A DNA stretch of 6,558 nucleotides. Origin: an uncultured Microbacterium sp. (GTDB lineage: Bacteria; Actinomycetota; Actinomycetes; Actinomycetales; Microbacteriaceae). Shown here one piece after another: positions 1 through 5,794 of this stretch. How positions within the stretch are numbered: the first letter of the stretch is position 1; every line of letters begins with the position of its first letter. Where the stretch lies: NCBI GenBank assembly GCA_937988695.1, contig CALKHM010000178.1:1-6558 (forward strand), in the 5' to 3' direction. A model generated the notes under the pieces. The model was not told the DNA's origin. It was given only the letters and a program-made list of their open reading frames with translations, and ran no database searches. The translations under genes and the position numbers were made by a program.

Positions 1-673
1 CCTCGGCGACGATGCGACTCGCGGCATCCGCCCCGACCCACGCGGCCAGCCGCGCGTTGACGTCCTGCTCGCGCTGAGTGAGCGAGGCGGCCAGCCCCGC
101 GGTGTCGAAGCCCGCCTTGCGCAGGCTCTTGCCCAGCCGGTACTCGTCGACGCTGCCGTCCGGGCGGATGCTGCTGGTCTGGTTCGCGCGCGCCTCGAAG
201 TCGGGGCTGCCCAGCGGGTCCATGCCGGGGTCCTTGCGCCACAGGTCGGCCAGCGCGGCATCCAGTGCCAGTGACGACAGATGGCAGGCGGTGTGTCCGC
301 GGCTGAGCGCAGCGCGGCGCGCGGCATCGACCTGCGCGATGACGGTGGTCCCGGGCGCGAGCCAGACCGGCGCCTCGCTCTCGAGGCGATGGCCGACGAG
401 CCAGGTCCAGCCGTCGGTGCCGCGCTTGACCGGGATGTCGGTGCCGACCAACAGCACGCCGTCGGCGTCTTCGGCCGCCATCACGGCCTCGACCACGGTC
501 GCGGTCTCTCCCCCGGCGCCCAGAGCCCCGGTGTCGCCGGGCTGGTCCGGCCAGGTGTGGTCGACGGGATGAAACGGCGTGGCGTCGAGGATCACGACGT
601 CACCGGCGACACGCATCACCGTCGCCTCGCCGGTGGTGGCTCCCGACGGGAACGTCACGACAGTCGCGGACAT
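1..673 (-). CDS. Alanyl-tRNA editing (AlaX-like) metal-dependent hydrolase, C-terminus missing
   Basis: The gene reads leftward from the ATG at 673-671 and is open to the window edge, giving 224 residues without a stop. Two regions resemble the AlaRS editing/AlaX fold. One is an N-terminal loop at residues 33-49 that ends DQPGDTG, matching the end of the usual GGGQ-x-x-DTG loop. The other is RGHTACHLSSLAL, whose H127 and H131 form the HxxxH zinc motif. Family members hydrolyse mischarged Ser- or Gly-tRNA(Ala) in the cytoplasm. The second zinc motif (CxxxH) would lie beyond the left edge, so it cannot be checked. Oddly, the glycine-rich loop reads FHPVDHTWPDQPGDTG, with no GGG. The start is fixed by an AAGGAGG three bases upstream. 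The gene is divergent from the VOC gene. The family call is good; substrate and activity are inferred. Confidence 0.72.
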   Translation of the reverse strand, partial: MSATVVTFPSGATTGEATVMRVAGDVVILDATPFHPVDHTWPDQPGDTGALGAGGETATVVEAVMAAEDADGVLLVGTDIPVKRGTDGWTWLVGHRLESEAPVWLAPGTTVIAQVDAARRAALSRGHTACHLSSLALDAALADLWRKDPGMDPLGSPDFEARANQTSSIRPDGSVDEYRLGKSLRKAGFDTAGLAASLTQREQDVNARLAAWVGADAASRIVAE

Positions 674-676
674 GGG

Positions 677-683
677 CCTCCTT
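677..683 (-). promoter_or_regulatory. Shine-Dalgarno site of the AlaX-like gene
   Basis: On the minus strand AAGGAGG lies three bases before the ATG at 673. This near-perfect anti-16S match decides the start, although the spacing is short. Confidence 0.7.
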
Positions 684-698
684 GGATCGGCGCCTCAC

Positions 699-704
699 AG
701 AGTA
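699..704 (-). promoter_or_regulatory. Possible -10 element for the AlaX-like gene
   Basis: TACTCT on the minus strand fits the actinobacterial TAnnnT -10 pattern and lies 25 bases before the start codon. This leaves room for a short leader containing the AAGGAGG. GATACT, overlapping at 701-706, is an alternative. No convincing -35 is visible, so this rests on spacing only. Confidence 0.3.
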
Positions 705-765
705 TCAAGCGGGCGGATGCCACGATCCCACGCGCCCGCCACGGCTAGATGTCGGAAGCCTGCCC

Positions 766-771
766 TAGCGT
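766..771 (+). promoter_or_regulatory. Possible -10 element for the VOC gene
   Basis: TAGCGT fits TAnnnT and lies 30 bases before the ATG at 802, giving a leader of about 24 bases that includes the Shine-Dalgarno site. No clear -35 hexamer is present 16-18 bases upstream. It is the best -10 candidate seen in the 674-801 divergent gap. Confidence 0.3.
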
Positions 772-791
772 GGGCTCACACACCGACATCC

Positions 792-798
792 GGGAGGA
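792..798 (+). promoter_or_regulatory. Shine-Dalgarno site of the VOC gene
   Basis: GGGAGGA ends three bases before the ATG at 802. It supports that start for the VOC protein. Confidence 0.65.
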
Positions 799-801
799 AC
801 C

Positions 802-1230
802 ATGATCAGCCTCGGCAACATCGTGTTCTACGCCGACGACCCGCGCGCGCTCTCGCACTTCTGGGCCGACGTGTTCGGGTACCCGCGCATGGAGTGGGAG
901 GAGCCGCTGCGCTCACAGCTGCTGGCCGCCGGGCTCACCGAGACCGATCTCGCGCTCCGAGGGCTCGCCGAAGACCCCGACGGGAAGGGACCCCGCCTGT
1001 TCTTCCACCACGCCGACAGGCCGAAGGCCGAGCGCAATCGGCTGCATCTGGACGTGAACATCCCTCGCGAGGGCGAGGGCACCCACGCGGAGCGACTCGA
1101 GGCCGAGAAGGACCGGCTCGTCGCGCTCGGCGCGACCGTCGTGCGCCTGATCGACCAGCAGTGGGGCCCCTGGCCGGAGCACTACTACCAGATGCAGGAT
1201 CCCGAGGGCAACGAGTTCTGCCTGCAGTGA
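802..1230 (+). CDS. VOC-family (glyoxalase-like) protein
   Basis: A complete 142-residue protein from an ATG preceded by GGGAGGA to a TGA. It is the length of a single-subunit vicinal-oxygen-chelate protein made of two beta-alpha-beta-beta-beta modules. The first module opens with a strand and helix (LGNIVFYADDPRALSHFWAD). The middle holds NRLHLDVNIP at about residues 76-85. The second module has a helix (ERLEAEKDRLVALGA) and closes with MQDPEGNEFCLQ, the ending typical of Glyoxalase_6-type (PF18029) proteins. These proteins are usually dimeric and cytoplasmic. The subfamily often lacks the full glyoxalase I metal set, and I cannot assign a metal site or substrate here. It is divergent from the AlaX-like gene and tail-to-tail with ispG, so it is probably transcribed alone. 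Family assignment is confident; function is unknown. Confidence 0.9.
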   Translation: MISLGNIVFYADDPRALSHFWADVFGYPRMEWEEPLRSQLLAAGLTETDLALRGLAEDPDGKGPRLFFHHADRPKAERNRLHLDVNIPREGEGTHAERLEAEKDRLVALGATVVRLIDQQWGPWPEHYYQMQDPEGNEFCLQ

Positions 1231-1239
1231 CCCCTCTGG

Positions 1240-2391
1240 TCAGACCGTCACGACCTGCGCGGTGCCGATCCCGGCCTCCGGCCCCAGCTCCTCGGCGATA
1301 CGGTTCGCCTCCGCGATCAGCGTCTGCACGATCTCCGCCTCGGGAACCGTGCGGATCACCTGGCCCTTCACGAAGATCTGCCCCTTGCCGTTGCCGGATG
1401 CCACGCCCAGGTCGGCCTCACGGGCCTCCCCGGGTCCGTTCACGACGCAGCCCATCACGGCGACCCGCAGCGGCACGGTGAGGTCTTTGAGTCCCTCGGT
1501 GACCTCGTTGGCCAGCGTGTACACGTCCACCTGCGCGCGCCCGCATGACGGGCACGACACGATCTCGAGCGTGCGCTCGCGCAGTCCCAGCGACTGCAGG
1601 ATCTGCAGACCGACCTTGACCTCTTCCACCGGGGGCGCCGACAGCGACACCCGGATCGTGTCGCCGATTCCCTCACCGAGGAGGATCCCGAACGCCGTCG
1701 CGGACTTGACCGTGCCCTGCAGTGCGGGGCCTGCCTCGGTGACGCCGAGGTGCAGGGGCCAGTCGCCGCGCTCGGCCAGCAGCCGATACGCCTTGACCAT
1801 CACGACCGGGTCGTGGTGCTTCACGGAGATCTTGAAGTCGTGGAAGTCGTGCTCCTCGAACAGCGACGCCTCCCACACCGCGCTGTCCACGAGCGCCTCC
1901 GGCGTCGCGGTGCCGTACTTCTCCAGCAGCCGCTTGTCGAGCGATCCGGCGTTGACCCCGATGCGCAGCGAGACGCCGGCATCCTTGGCCGCCTTCGCGA
2001 TCTCGCCGACCTTGTCGTCGAACTGGCGGATGTTGCCCGGGTTCACCCGCACGGCGCCGCATCCGGCATCGATCGCCGCGAACACGTAGCGCGGCTGGAA
2101 GTGGATGTCGGCGATGACCGGGATCCTGCTCTTGTGCGCGATGATCGGCAGCGCGTCGGCATCGTCCTGACTCGGCACCGCGACTCGCACGATGTCGCAG
2201 CCCGCGGCGGTCAGCTCGGCGATCTGCTGCAGCGTCGCGTTGATGTCGGTGGTGGGCGTGGTCGTCATCGACTGCACGGTGACCGGGGCGTCGCCGCCCA
2301 CGAGCACGTTGCCCACCCGGATCTGCCGGCTGCGCCGGCGGGGGGCGAGCACGGCCGGCACATGCGGCATCCCGAGATTCACAGCTGGCAC
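1240..2391 (-). CDS. ispG: 4-hydroxy-3-methylbut-2-en-1-yl diphosphate synthase (flavodoxin), IspG/GcpE
   Basis: A complete 383-residue IspG of the bacterial short form. The enzyme reductively converts MEcPP to HMBPP in the MEP isoprenoid pathway, using a [4Fe-4S] cluster. The N-terminal TIM-barrel half includes VGGDAPVTVQSMTTTPTTDI at residues 31-50 and VNPGNI at 116-121. The C-terminal half carries the three cluster cysteines C280 and C283 (SCPSCGRAQ) and C315 (GCVVNGPGEA), plus catalytic Glu322. These align with E. coli C270/C273/C305/E312, offset by ten. The start is the GTG at 2391: TAGGCT lies six bases before it, fitting a leaderless mRNA, and the N-terminus MPAVNLGMP resembles actinobacterial homologues as I recall them. 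A GTG at 2382 and an ATG at 2370 are possible later starts, without strong Shine-Dalgarno sites. The C-terminus extends slightly beyond the usual end (PEAGIGTAQVVTV). Confidence 0.96.
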   Translation of the reverse strand: MPAVNLGMPHVPAVLAPRRRSRQIRVGNVLVGGDAPVTVQSMTTTPTTDINATLQQIAELTAAGCDIVRVAVPSQDDADALPIIAHKSRIPVIADIHFQPRYVFAAIDAGCGAVRVNPGNIRQFDDKVGEIAKAAKDAGVSLRIGVNAGSLDKRLLEKYGTATPEALVDSAVWEASLFEEHDFHDFKISVKHHDPVVMVKAYRLLAERGDWPLHLGVTEAGPALQGTVKSATAFGILLGEGIGDTIRVSLSAPPVEEVKVGLQILQSLGLRERTLEIVSCPSCGRAQVDVYTLANEVTEGLKDLTVPLRVAVMGCVVNGPGEAREADLGVASGNGKGQIFVKGQVIRTVPEAEIVQTLIAEANRIAEELGPEAGIGTAQVVTV

Positions 2392-2397
2392 GCGCCC

Positions 2398-2403
2398 AGC
2401 CTA
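2398..2403 (-). promoter_or_regulatory. -10 element of ispG (leaderless)
   Basis: TAGGCT on the minus strand matches TAnnnT. Six bases separate it from the GTG at 2391, so transcription would begin at or next to the start codon. No recognisable -35 is present, which is common for actinobacterial housekeeping promoters. No Shine-Dalgarno site lies in this interval, which agrees with a leaderless start. Confidence 0.5.
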
Positions 2404-2443
2404 GCCGCGTGCGCCTGCGCCCCGGCTGTGACTGCGCCGTCAT

Positions 2444-2459
2444 ACGACACGGCCGTCGT
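2444..2459 (+). repeat. Inverted repeat ACGAC-N6-GTCGT in the ispG/trpL divergent region
   Basis: The arms at 2444-2448 and 2455-2459 are perfect inverted copies around a six-base centre; an overlapping octamer ACGGCCGT (2449-2456) is itself palindromic. It lies 12 bases upstream of the trpL -10 element, about where the -35 would be, so it could be an operator. No regulator is identified and chance is possible in GC-rich DNA. Confidence 0.3.
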
Positions 2460-2468
2460 GCCGGGGTG

Positions 2469-2477
2469 TGGTAGTTT
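2469..2477 (+). promoter_or_regulatory. Extended -10 promoter of the trp leader
   Basis: TAGTTT at 2472-2477 is one of the few AT-leaning hexamers in the region, and TGG sits directly before it as an extended -10 (TGn). Six bases separate it from the ATG of the leader peptide at 2484, so the mRNA probably begins at that AUG. No clear -35 is visible; the inverted repeat at 2444-2459 overlaps its expected position. Confidence 0.55.
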
Positions 2478-2483
2478 CGCCCC

Positions 2484-2519
2484 ATGTTCGCGAACCGCTC
2501 CTGGTGGCACACCCGCTGA
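2484..2519 (+). CDS. trpL: trp leader peptide, 11 residues with tandem Trp codons
   Basis: This short ORF runs ATG to TGA and encodes MFANRSWWHTR. Its TGG-TGG pair is at 2502-2507. Tryptophan is rare, so two adjacent codons in an 11-codon frame, followed by competing hairpins and then an anthranilate synthase-type gene, is the signature of transcription attenuation. Low charged tRNA-Trp would stall the ribosome at 2502-2507 and leave the segment from 2520 free to form the antiterminator. Translation through to the stop at 2517-2519 would cover that segment and favour the terminator. There is no Shine-Dalgarno site; the ATG sits six bases after a -10 element, implying leaderless translation. 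Actinobacterial and alphaproteobacterial trp leaders with adjacent Trp codons are established precedents. It is far too short for standard gene calling. Confidence 0.85.
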   Translation: MFANRSWWHTR

Positions 2520-2552
2520 GGCGGTGGGTTCGCGTTCGTACCGAAGACCGCC
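2520..2552 (+). promoter_or_regulatory. Antiterminator hairpin (2:3) of the trp attenuator
   Basis: GGCGGT (2520-2525) pairs with ACCGCC (2547-2552). TTCG (2529-2532) then pairs with CGAA (2542-2545) above a small internal loop, giving ten base pairs in all. This uses up the 5' arm of the terminator stem, so both structures cannot exist together. An alternative inner helix pairs TTCG at 2535-2538 with the same CGAA. Confidence 0.7.
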
Positions 2553-2564
2553 CGCGTGGCGGTC
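2546..2564 (+). terminator. Attenuator terminator hairpin (3:4)
   Basis: GACCGCC (2546-2552), loop CGCGT, then GGCGGTC (2558-2564): a perfect seven-base-pair stem with five G-C pairs. The bases after it (ATCGTCGTCTC) are only mildly U-rich, not a proper U-tract. Weak tails are common in high-GC actinobacteria, so it may act as a weak intrinsic terminator or pause. Confidence 0.65.
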
Positions 2565-2593
2565 ATCGTCGTCTCAGGCCGCCCGACGTCATG

Positions 2594-2598
2594 AAAGG
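2594..2598 (+). promoter_or_regulatory. Shine-Dalgarno site of trpEG
   Basis: AAAGG (within GAAAGG at 2593-2598) lies six bases before the ATG at 2605. It picks that ATG out of a reading frame that stays open far upstream. Confidence 0.5.
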
Positions 2599-2604
2599 CC
2601 GGCG

Positions 2605-4509
2605 ATGACCATCACGCCCGCATCCCCCGCGCCGCTGCTGGACAGCCTCCGCGACCGCCCGTTCGCGCTGCTGGCGCGCGACGCGTCCACCGTCGAGGTG
2701 CTCACCGGCCGCGTCGTCGATGTCGCGCTGCTCGCCGACATCCCGCTGACCGGTGACGACGGCGCACCGCGCGAGGTGCTCGCACTGGTCCCGTTCCGAC
2801 AGGTGCGCGAACGCGGGTTCGCCTGCCATGACGACGGTGCTCCGTTGCGCTGCCTCGTCGTCGACGAGCATGTCGCCCTGCCGCGCGCCGACGTGGTCGC
2901 CGCACTCCCGGCAACGCCGGTCCCCCTCGACGACGCCGGCTTCGACATCCCCGACGACGAGTACGCCCAGATCGTGCGCACCGTCATCCGCGATGAGATC
3001 GGCCGCGGCGAGGGTGCGAACTTCGTCGTCCGTCGCGACTTCACCGCGACCGTCGCCGCCGATCCGCACCTCGCGGCGCTGACCTGGTTCCGCGCCCTGC
3101 TCGAGCACGAGCGCGGCGCGTACTGGACGTTCCTGCTGTCCACCCCCGGGCACATCGCCGTCGGCGCCAGCCCGGAGGCGCACGTGAGCGCCCAGGACGG
3201 CGTGGTCACCATGAACCCCATCTCCGGCACGTTCCGCCATCCCGCCGGTGGTGCCACCGTCGCGACCCTCAGCGAGTTCCTCACCTCGGCGAAGGAGACC
3301 GAGGAGCTGTTCATGGTCGTCGACGAGGAACTGAAGATGATGAGCCAGGTGTGCTCCGACGGCGGGCGGATCCCCGGTCCTCATCTGAAGGAGATGTCCC
3401 GCCTCACGCACACCGAGTACGTGCTGCGCGGACGCAGCCGGCTCGATCCTCGCGAGATCCTGCGCGAGACGATGTTCGCCCCGACCGTCACCGGCTCACC
3501 CATGCAGAACGCCTGCACGGTCATCACCCGGCATGAGCGCACGCCGCGAGGCTATTACTCGGGGGTGGCCGCGCTGTTCACGCCGCGCGAGACCCTGGCC
3601 GTCGACGATCCGACACACGACCTCGACGCACCCATCCTCATCCGCACCGCGTACCTGGTGGACGGCCGGCTGCGGGTGCCGGTGGGCGCGACCCTCGTGC
3701 GCCACTCCGACCCGTACGGCGAGGTCAGCGAGACGCACGGGAAGGCGGCCGGGGTGCTGGGTGCGATCGGCGCCGTCGAACGCGACACGGCGGCGGAGGC
3801 AGCCGACGACGATCAGCCGATCGCCGCACGGCGCCCGCTCGCCGACGATCCGCGCGTCGCACAGCTGCTCTCCTCGCGCAACTCGCGGCTCGCCCCGTTC
3901 TGGCTCAACCCACAGGGCCCGGGCGACGACGCGCCGTTCCTCGGCCGCGACGCGCTCGTGGTCGACGCCGAGGACCGCTTCACGACGATGCTCGCCCACC
4001 AGCTGCGTCACCTCGGCCTCGCCGTGCGGATCGCGGGCTGGAACGAGGTCACCGACGCCGAGGTGGACGCCGCCCGGCTGCTGGTGGCAGGCCCCGGCCC
4101 GGGAGACCCGCGCGACGACGGCAACGCCCGCATCCACCGGATGCGCGAGATCGTCGCGCGCCGCCGCGCCGCCGGCACGCCGCTGCTGGCGGTGTGCCTG
4201 AGCCACCAGATCCTCGCCGACATCCTCGGCATCGCGCTGACCCCGCTGGACAAGCCGCACCAGGGCCTGCAGAAGACCGTCGACGTGTTCGGCGAGCAGG
4301 CCTCGATCGGCTTCTACAACACGTTCACGGCACGCGTGGCGGCCGGTACGACCTCGATCGGCGACACCGAGGTGTCTGCGGATGCCGCCGGAGACGTCGC
4401 CGCGCTGCGTGGAGCGCGCTTCGCCTCGGTGCAGGGGCACCTGGAGTCGATCCTGTCGCGCGACGGCCTGCAGACACTGCGACGCCTGATCGCGCACACG
4501 CTGGCGTGA
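2605..4509 (+). CDS. trpEG: Fused anthranilate synthase (TrpE-TrpG type, PhzE-like architecture)
   Basis: A 634-residue protein from ATG 2605 with two domains. Residues ~110-410 are the chorismate-utilising synthase: SPEAH (189-193), NPISGT (204-209), a catalytic-type His269 in THTEY, PTVTGSP (293-299) and a GATLVRHSDPYGEVSET block whose E373/E376 suit Mg2+ binding. Residues ~450-634 are a class I glutamine amidotransferase: GPGPGDP (496-502), nucleophile Cys531 in LAVCLSHQ, and His612/Glu614 in GHLES, so the triad is intact. The expected reaction is chorismate plus glutamine-derived ammonia to anthranilate, in the cytoplasm. The motifs are closer to PhzE and Streptomyces fused TrpEG than to separate TrpE/TrpG, so ADIC synthase activity cannot be excluded. 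The Trp attenuator upstream and absence of phz genes favour anthranilate. The usual TrpE LLES feedback motif is not clearly present (LLDS at 11-14). Confidence 0.9.
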   Translation: MTITPASPAPLLDSLRDRPFALLARDASTVEVLTGRVVDVALLADIPLTGDDGAPREVLALVPFRQVRERGFACHDDGAPLRCLVVDEHVALPRADVVAALPATPVPLDDAGFDIPDDEYAQIVRTVIRDEIGRGEGANFVVRRDFTATVAADPHLAALTWFRALLEHERGAYWTFLLSTPGHIAVGASPEAHVSAQDGVVTMNPISGTFRHPAGGATVATLSEFLTSAKETEELFMVVDEELKMMSQVCSDGGRIPGPHLKEMSRLTHTEYVLRGRSRLDPREILRETMFAPTVTGSPMQNACTVITRHERTPRGYYSGVAALFTPRETLAVDDPTHDLDAPILIRTAYLVDGRLRVPVGATLVRHSDPYGEVSETHGKAAGVLGAIGAVERDTAAEAADDDQPIAARRPLADDPRVAQLLSSRNSRLAPFWLNPQGPGDDAPFLGRDALVVDAEDRFTTMLAHQLRHLGLAVRIAGWNEVTDAEVDAARLLVAGPGPGDPRDDGNARIHRMREIVARRRAAGTPLLAVCLSHQILADILGIALTPLDKPHQGLQKTVDVFGEQASIGFYNTFTARVAAGTTSIGDTEVSADAAGDVAALRGARFASVQGHLESILSRDGLQTLRRLIAHTLA

Positions 4510-4512
4510 GTG

Positions 4513-5787
4513 CTATCGCCCGAACAGCGTGATCGGGTTGATCAGATCGGCGAGGATGAGGATCCCGCCCATCACGACCAGCGCGATCACGACGACGAAC
4601 GTGACCGGCACGAGCCTTGTGGCATCCACCGGCTTCGGCGGGGGGCGACGAAAGACCCTCGTCCAGGCGCGCTTGATGCCGTCCCACAGCGCCACGGCCA
4701 CATGGCCGCCGTCCAGCGGCAGCAGCGGCACCAGGTTGAACACGAACAGCGACACGTTCAGCGAGCCCAGCAACATGAGGAAGAACGACACCCGGTCGAG
4801 GATGGGGGCGCTCGATGAGGCCGCCTCGCCCGCCAGCACGCCGACGCCGACCGGTGAGAGGGGGCTGTTCGGGTCCCGCTGACCGCCGGTGACCATGGAG
4901 TGCACGACGCCATACAGCTTCTGCGGCAGCTGCACGATGATGTCGGCCACCGCGCCGACGTTCGTGAACGCGGTCTGCATACCGGACAGGATCGGCTGAC
5001 GCTGGTAGTCGATGCTCGCCGTGATCCCCGCGAACCCGACGGCTCGCCCACCCACCTCGCGCGAGGCCGGGGTGAGGGTGAGCGTCTGGTCACGGCCATC
5101 TCGGCGGACCACCACCTCGACGGGCTCACCGGCCGACCTCTGGATGATCGCCGACGCCTCGGCGAACGTCGACACCTTCGTGCCGTCGATCCGGACCAGC
5201 ACATCGCCCGGCTCGAGGCCGGCCTCGGCGGCGGGCGAGGCGGGATCGGCCGCGGTGCACGACGTGCTCGAGCCGGCGGGAACGCACGCGCTGACCTGAG
5301 CGATCGTCGTGGTGACGGTCTGGATGCCGATGCCGCTGAGCGCGATCGTGAACATCACGATGCCCAGCACCAGGTTCATCACCGGCCCGCCGAGCATCAC
5401 GATGATGCGCTTGTACACCGGCAGGCGATAGAAGACGCGGGTGTCGTCGTCGCCGTGCAGGGTCTCGTCGTTGGCGGTGCGCGCGTCCTGCACCATGGTG
5501 GCGAAGAAGCCGCCGCCGGCGCGTCCGGCACGAGCGGCCTCCTTCGGCGAGGGCGGGTACATCCCCGCCATCGAGATGTAGCCGCCCAGTGGGATCGCCT
5601 TCACGCCGTACTCGGTCTCGCCCTTGCGTCTGGACCAGATCGTCGGCCCGAAGCCGATCATGTACTGGCCGACGCGCACCCCGAATCTCTTCGCCGGCAG
5701 CAGGTGTCCCAGCTCGTGCAGGGCGATCGAGACGGCGAGGCCGACGAGCATCAGGACGATGCCGATGACGAAGGCGAGGACGGTCAC
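4513..5787 (-). CDS. M50 site-2 intramembrane metalloprotease (RseP/Rip1-like) with PDZ domain
   Basis: Counting from the GTG at 5787 the protein has 424 residues. TM1 carries the zinc motif HELGH (24-28). PLGGYISMAGM follows at 66-76, and a second helix begins at GGPVMN (133-138). A PDZ domain with AGLEPGDVLVRIDG lies at about 182-241. The second catalytic motif LLPLDGG, with Asp359, is at 355-361, and a last TM helix is near 392-414. The family cuts anti-sigma factors or other membrane substrates after a first cleavage. The longer frame begins at GTG 5829, but has no Shine-Dalgarno and would absorb the divergent promoter. GTG 5787 sits seven bases after TAGCGT and gives the usual short N-terminus; GTG 5796 is a third option. 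Two cysteines (168, 177) lie just before the PDZ domain. trpEG ends three bases away, tail-to-tail. In M. tuberculosis the homologue rip1 neighbours gcpE. Confidence 0.92.
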   Translation of the reverse strand: MTVLAFVIGIVLMLVGLAVSIALHELGHLLPAKRFGVRVGQYMIGFGPTIWSRRKGETEYGVKAIPLGGYISMAGMYPPSPKEAARAGRAGGGFFATMVQDARTANDETLHGDDDTRVFYRLPVYKRIIVMLGGPVMNLVLGIVMFTIALSGIGIQTVTTTIAQVSACVPAGSSTSCTAADPASPAAEAGLEPGDVLVRIDGTKVSTFAEASAIIQRSAGEPVEVVVRRDGRDQTLTLTPASREVGGRAVGFAGITASIDYQRQPILSGMQTAFTNVGAVADIIVQLPQKLYGVVHSMVTGGQRDPNSPLSPVGVGVLAGEAASSSAPILDRVSFFLMLLGSLNVSLFVFNLVPLLPLDGGHVAVALWDGIKRAWTRVFRRPPPKPVDATRLVPVTFVVVIALVVMGGILILADLINPITLFGR

Positions 5788-5794
5788 CGTCCAC

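Larger units (their letters stand above)
2484..2564 (+). promoter_or_regulatory. Tryptophan transcription attenuator (trp leader RNA)
   Basis: Four segments can be drawn. Segment 1 (2489-2496, CGCGAACC), inside the leader ORF, is an 8-base perfect complement of 2527-2534 (GGTTCGCG). Segment 2 begins GGCGGT (2520-2525). Segment 3 is GACCGCC (2546-2552). Segment 4 is GGCGGTC (2558-2564). Segments 2 and 4 share GGCGGT and compete for segment 3. 1:2 pairing leaves 3 free for the 3:4 terminator, and 2:3 pairing prevents it. Segment 2 starts 13 bases after the Trp pair, just beyond the footprint of a ribosome stalled there. Pairings were found by eye and not scored energetically. Confidence 0.8.

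Noticed and set aside
579..1481. A 300-codon plus-strand frame over the AlaX start, VOC gene and ispG end.
   Set aside because: It overlaps three well-supported genes, and its Arg/Pro-rich translation resembles nothing known.
1750..2604. The trpEG frame is open upstream to 1750, allowing a much longer protein.
   Set aside because: That part is antisense to ispG and then crosses the attenuator. Its sequence is low-complexity shadow coding, and ATG 2605 has a Shine-Dalgarno site and begins the recognisable protein.
2591..2608. A mini-ORF (MKGRR) whose TGA overlaps the trpEG ATG.
   Set aside because: It has no Shine-Dalgarno site of its own, and its first codons coincide with the trpEG Shine-Dalgarno region. 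ATG-TGA overlaps arise easily; no evidence of translation.
2605..4509. A phenazine biosynthesis cluster centred on a phzE gene.
   Set aside because: No other phz-type gene (phzD, F, B, G) is present, and the Trp attenuator indicates control by tryptophan supply.
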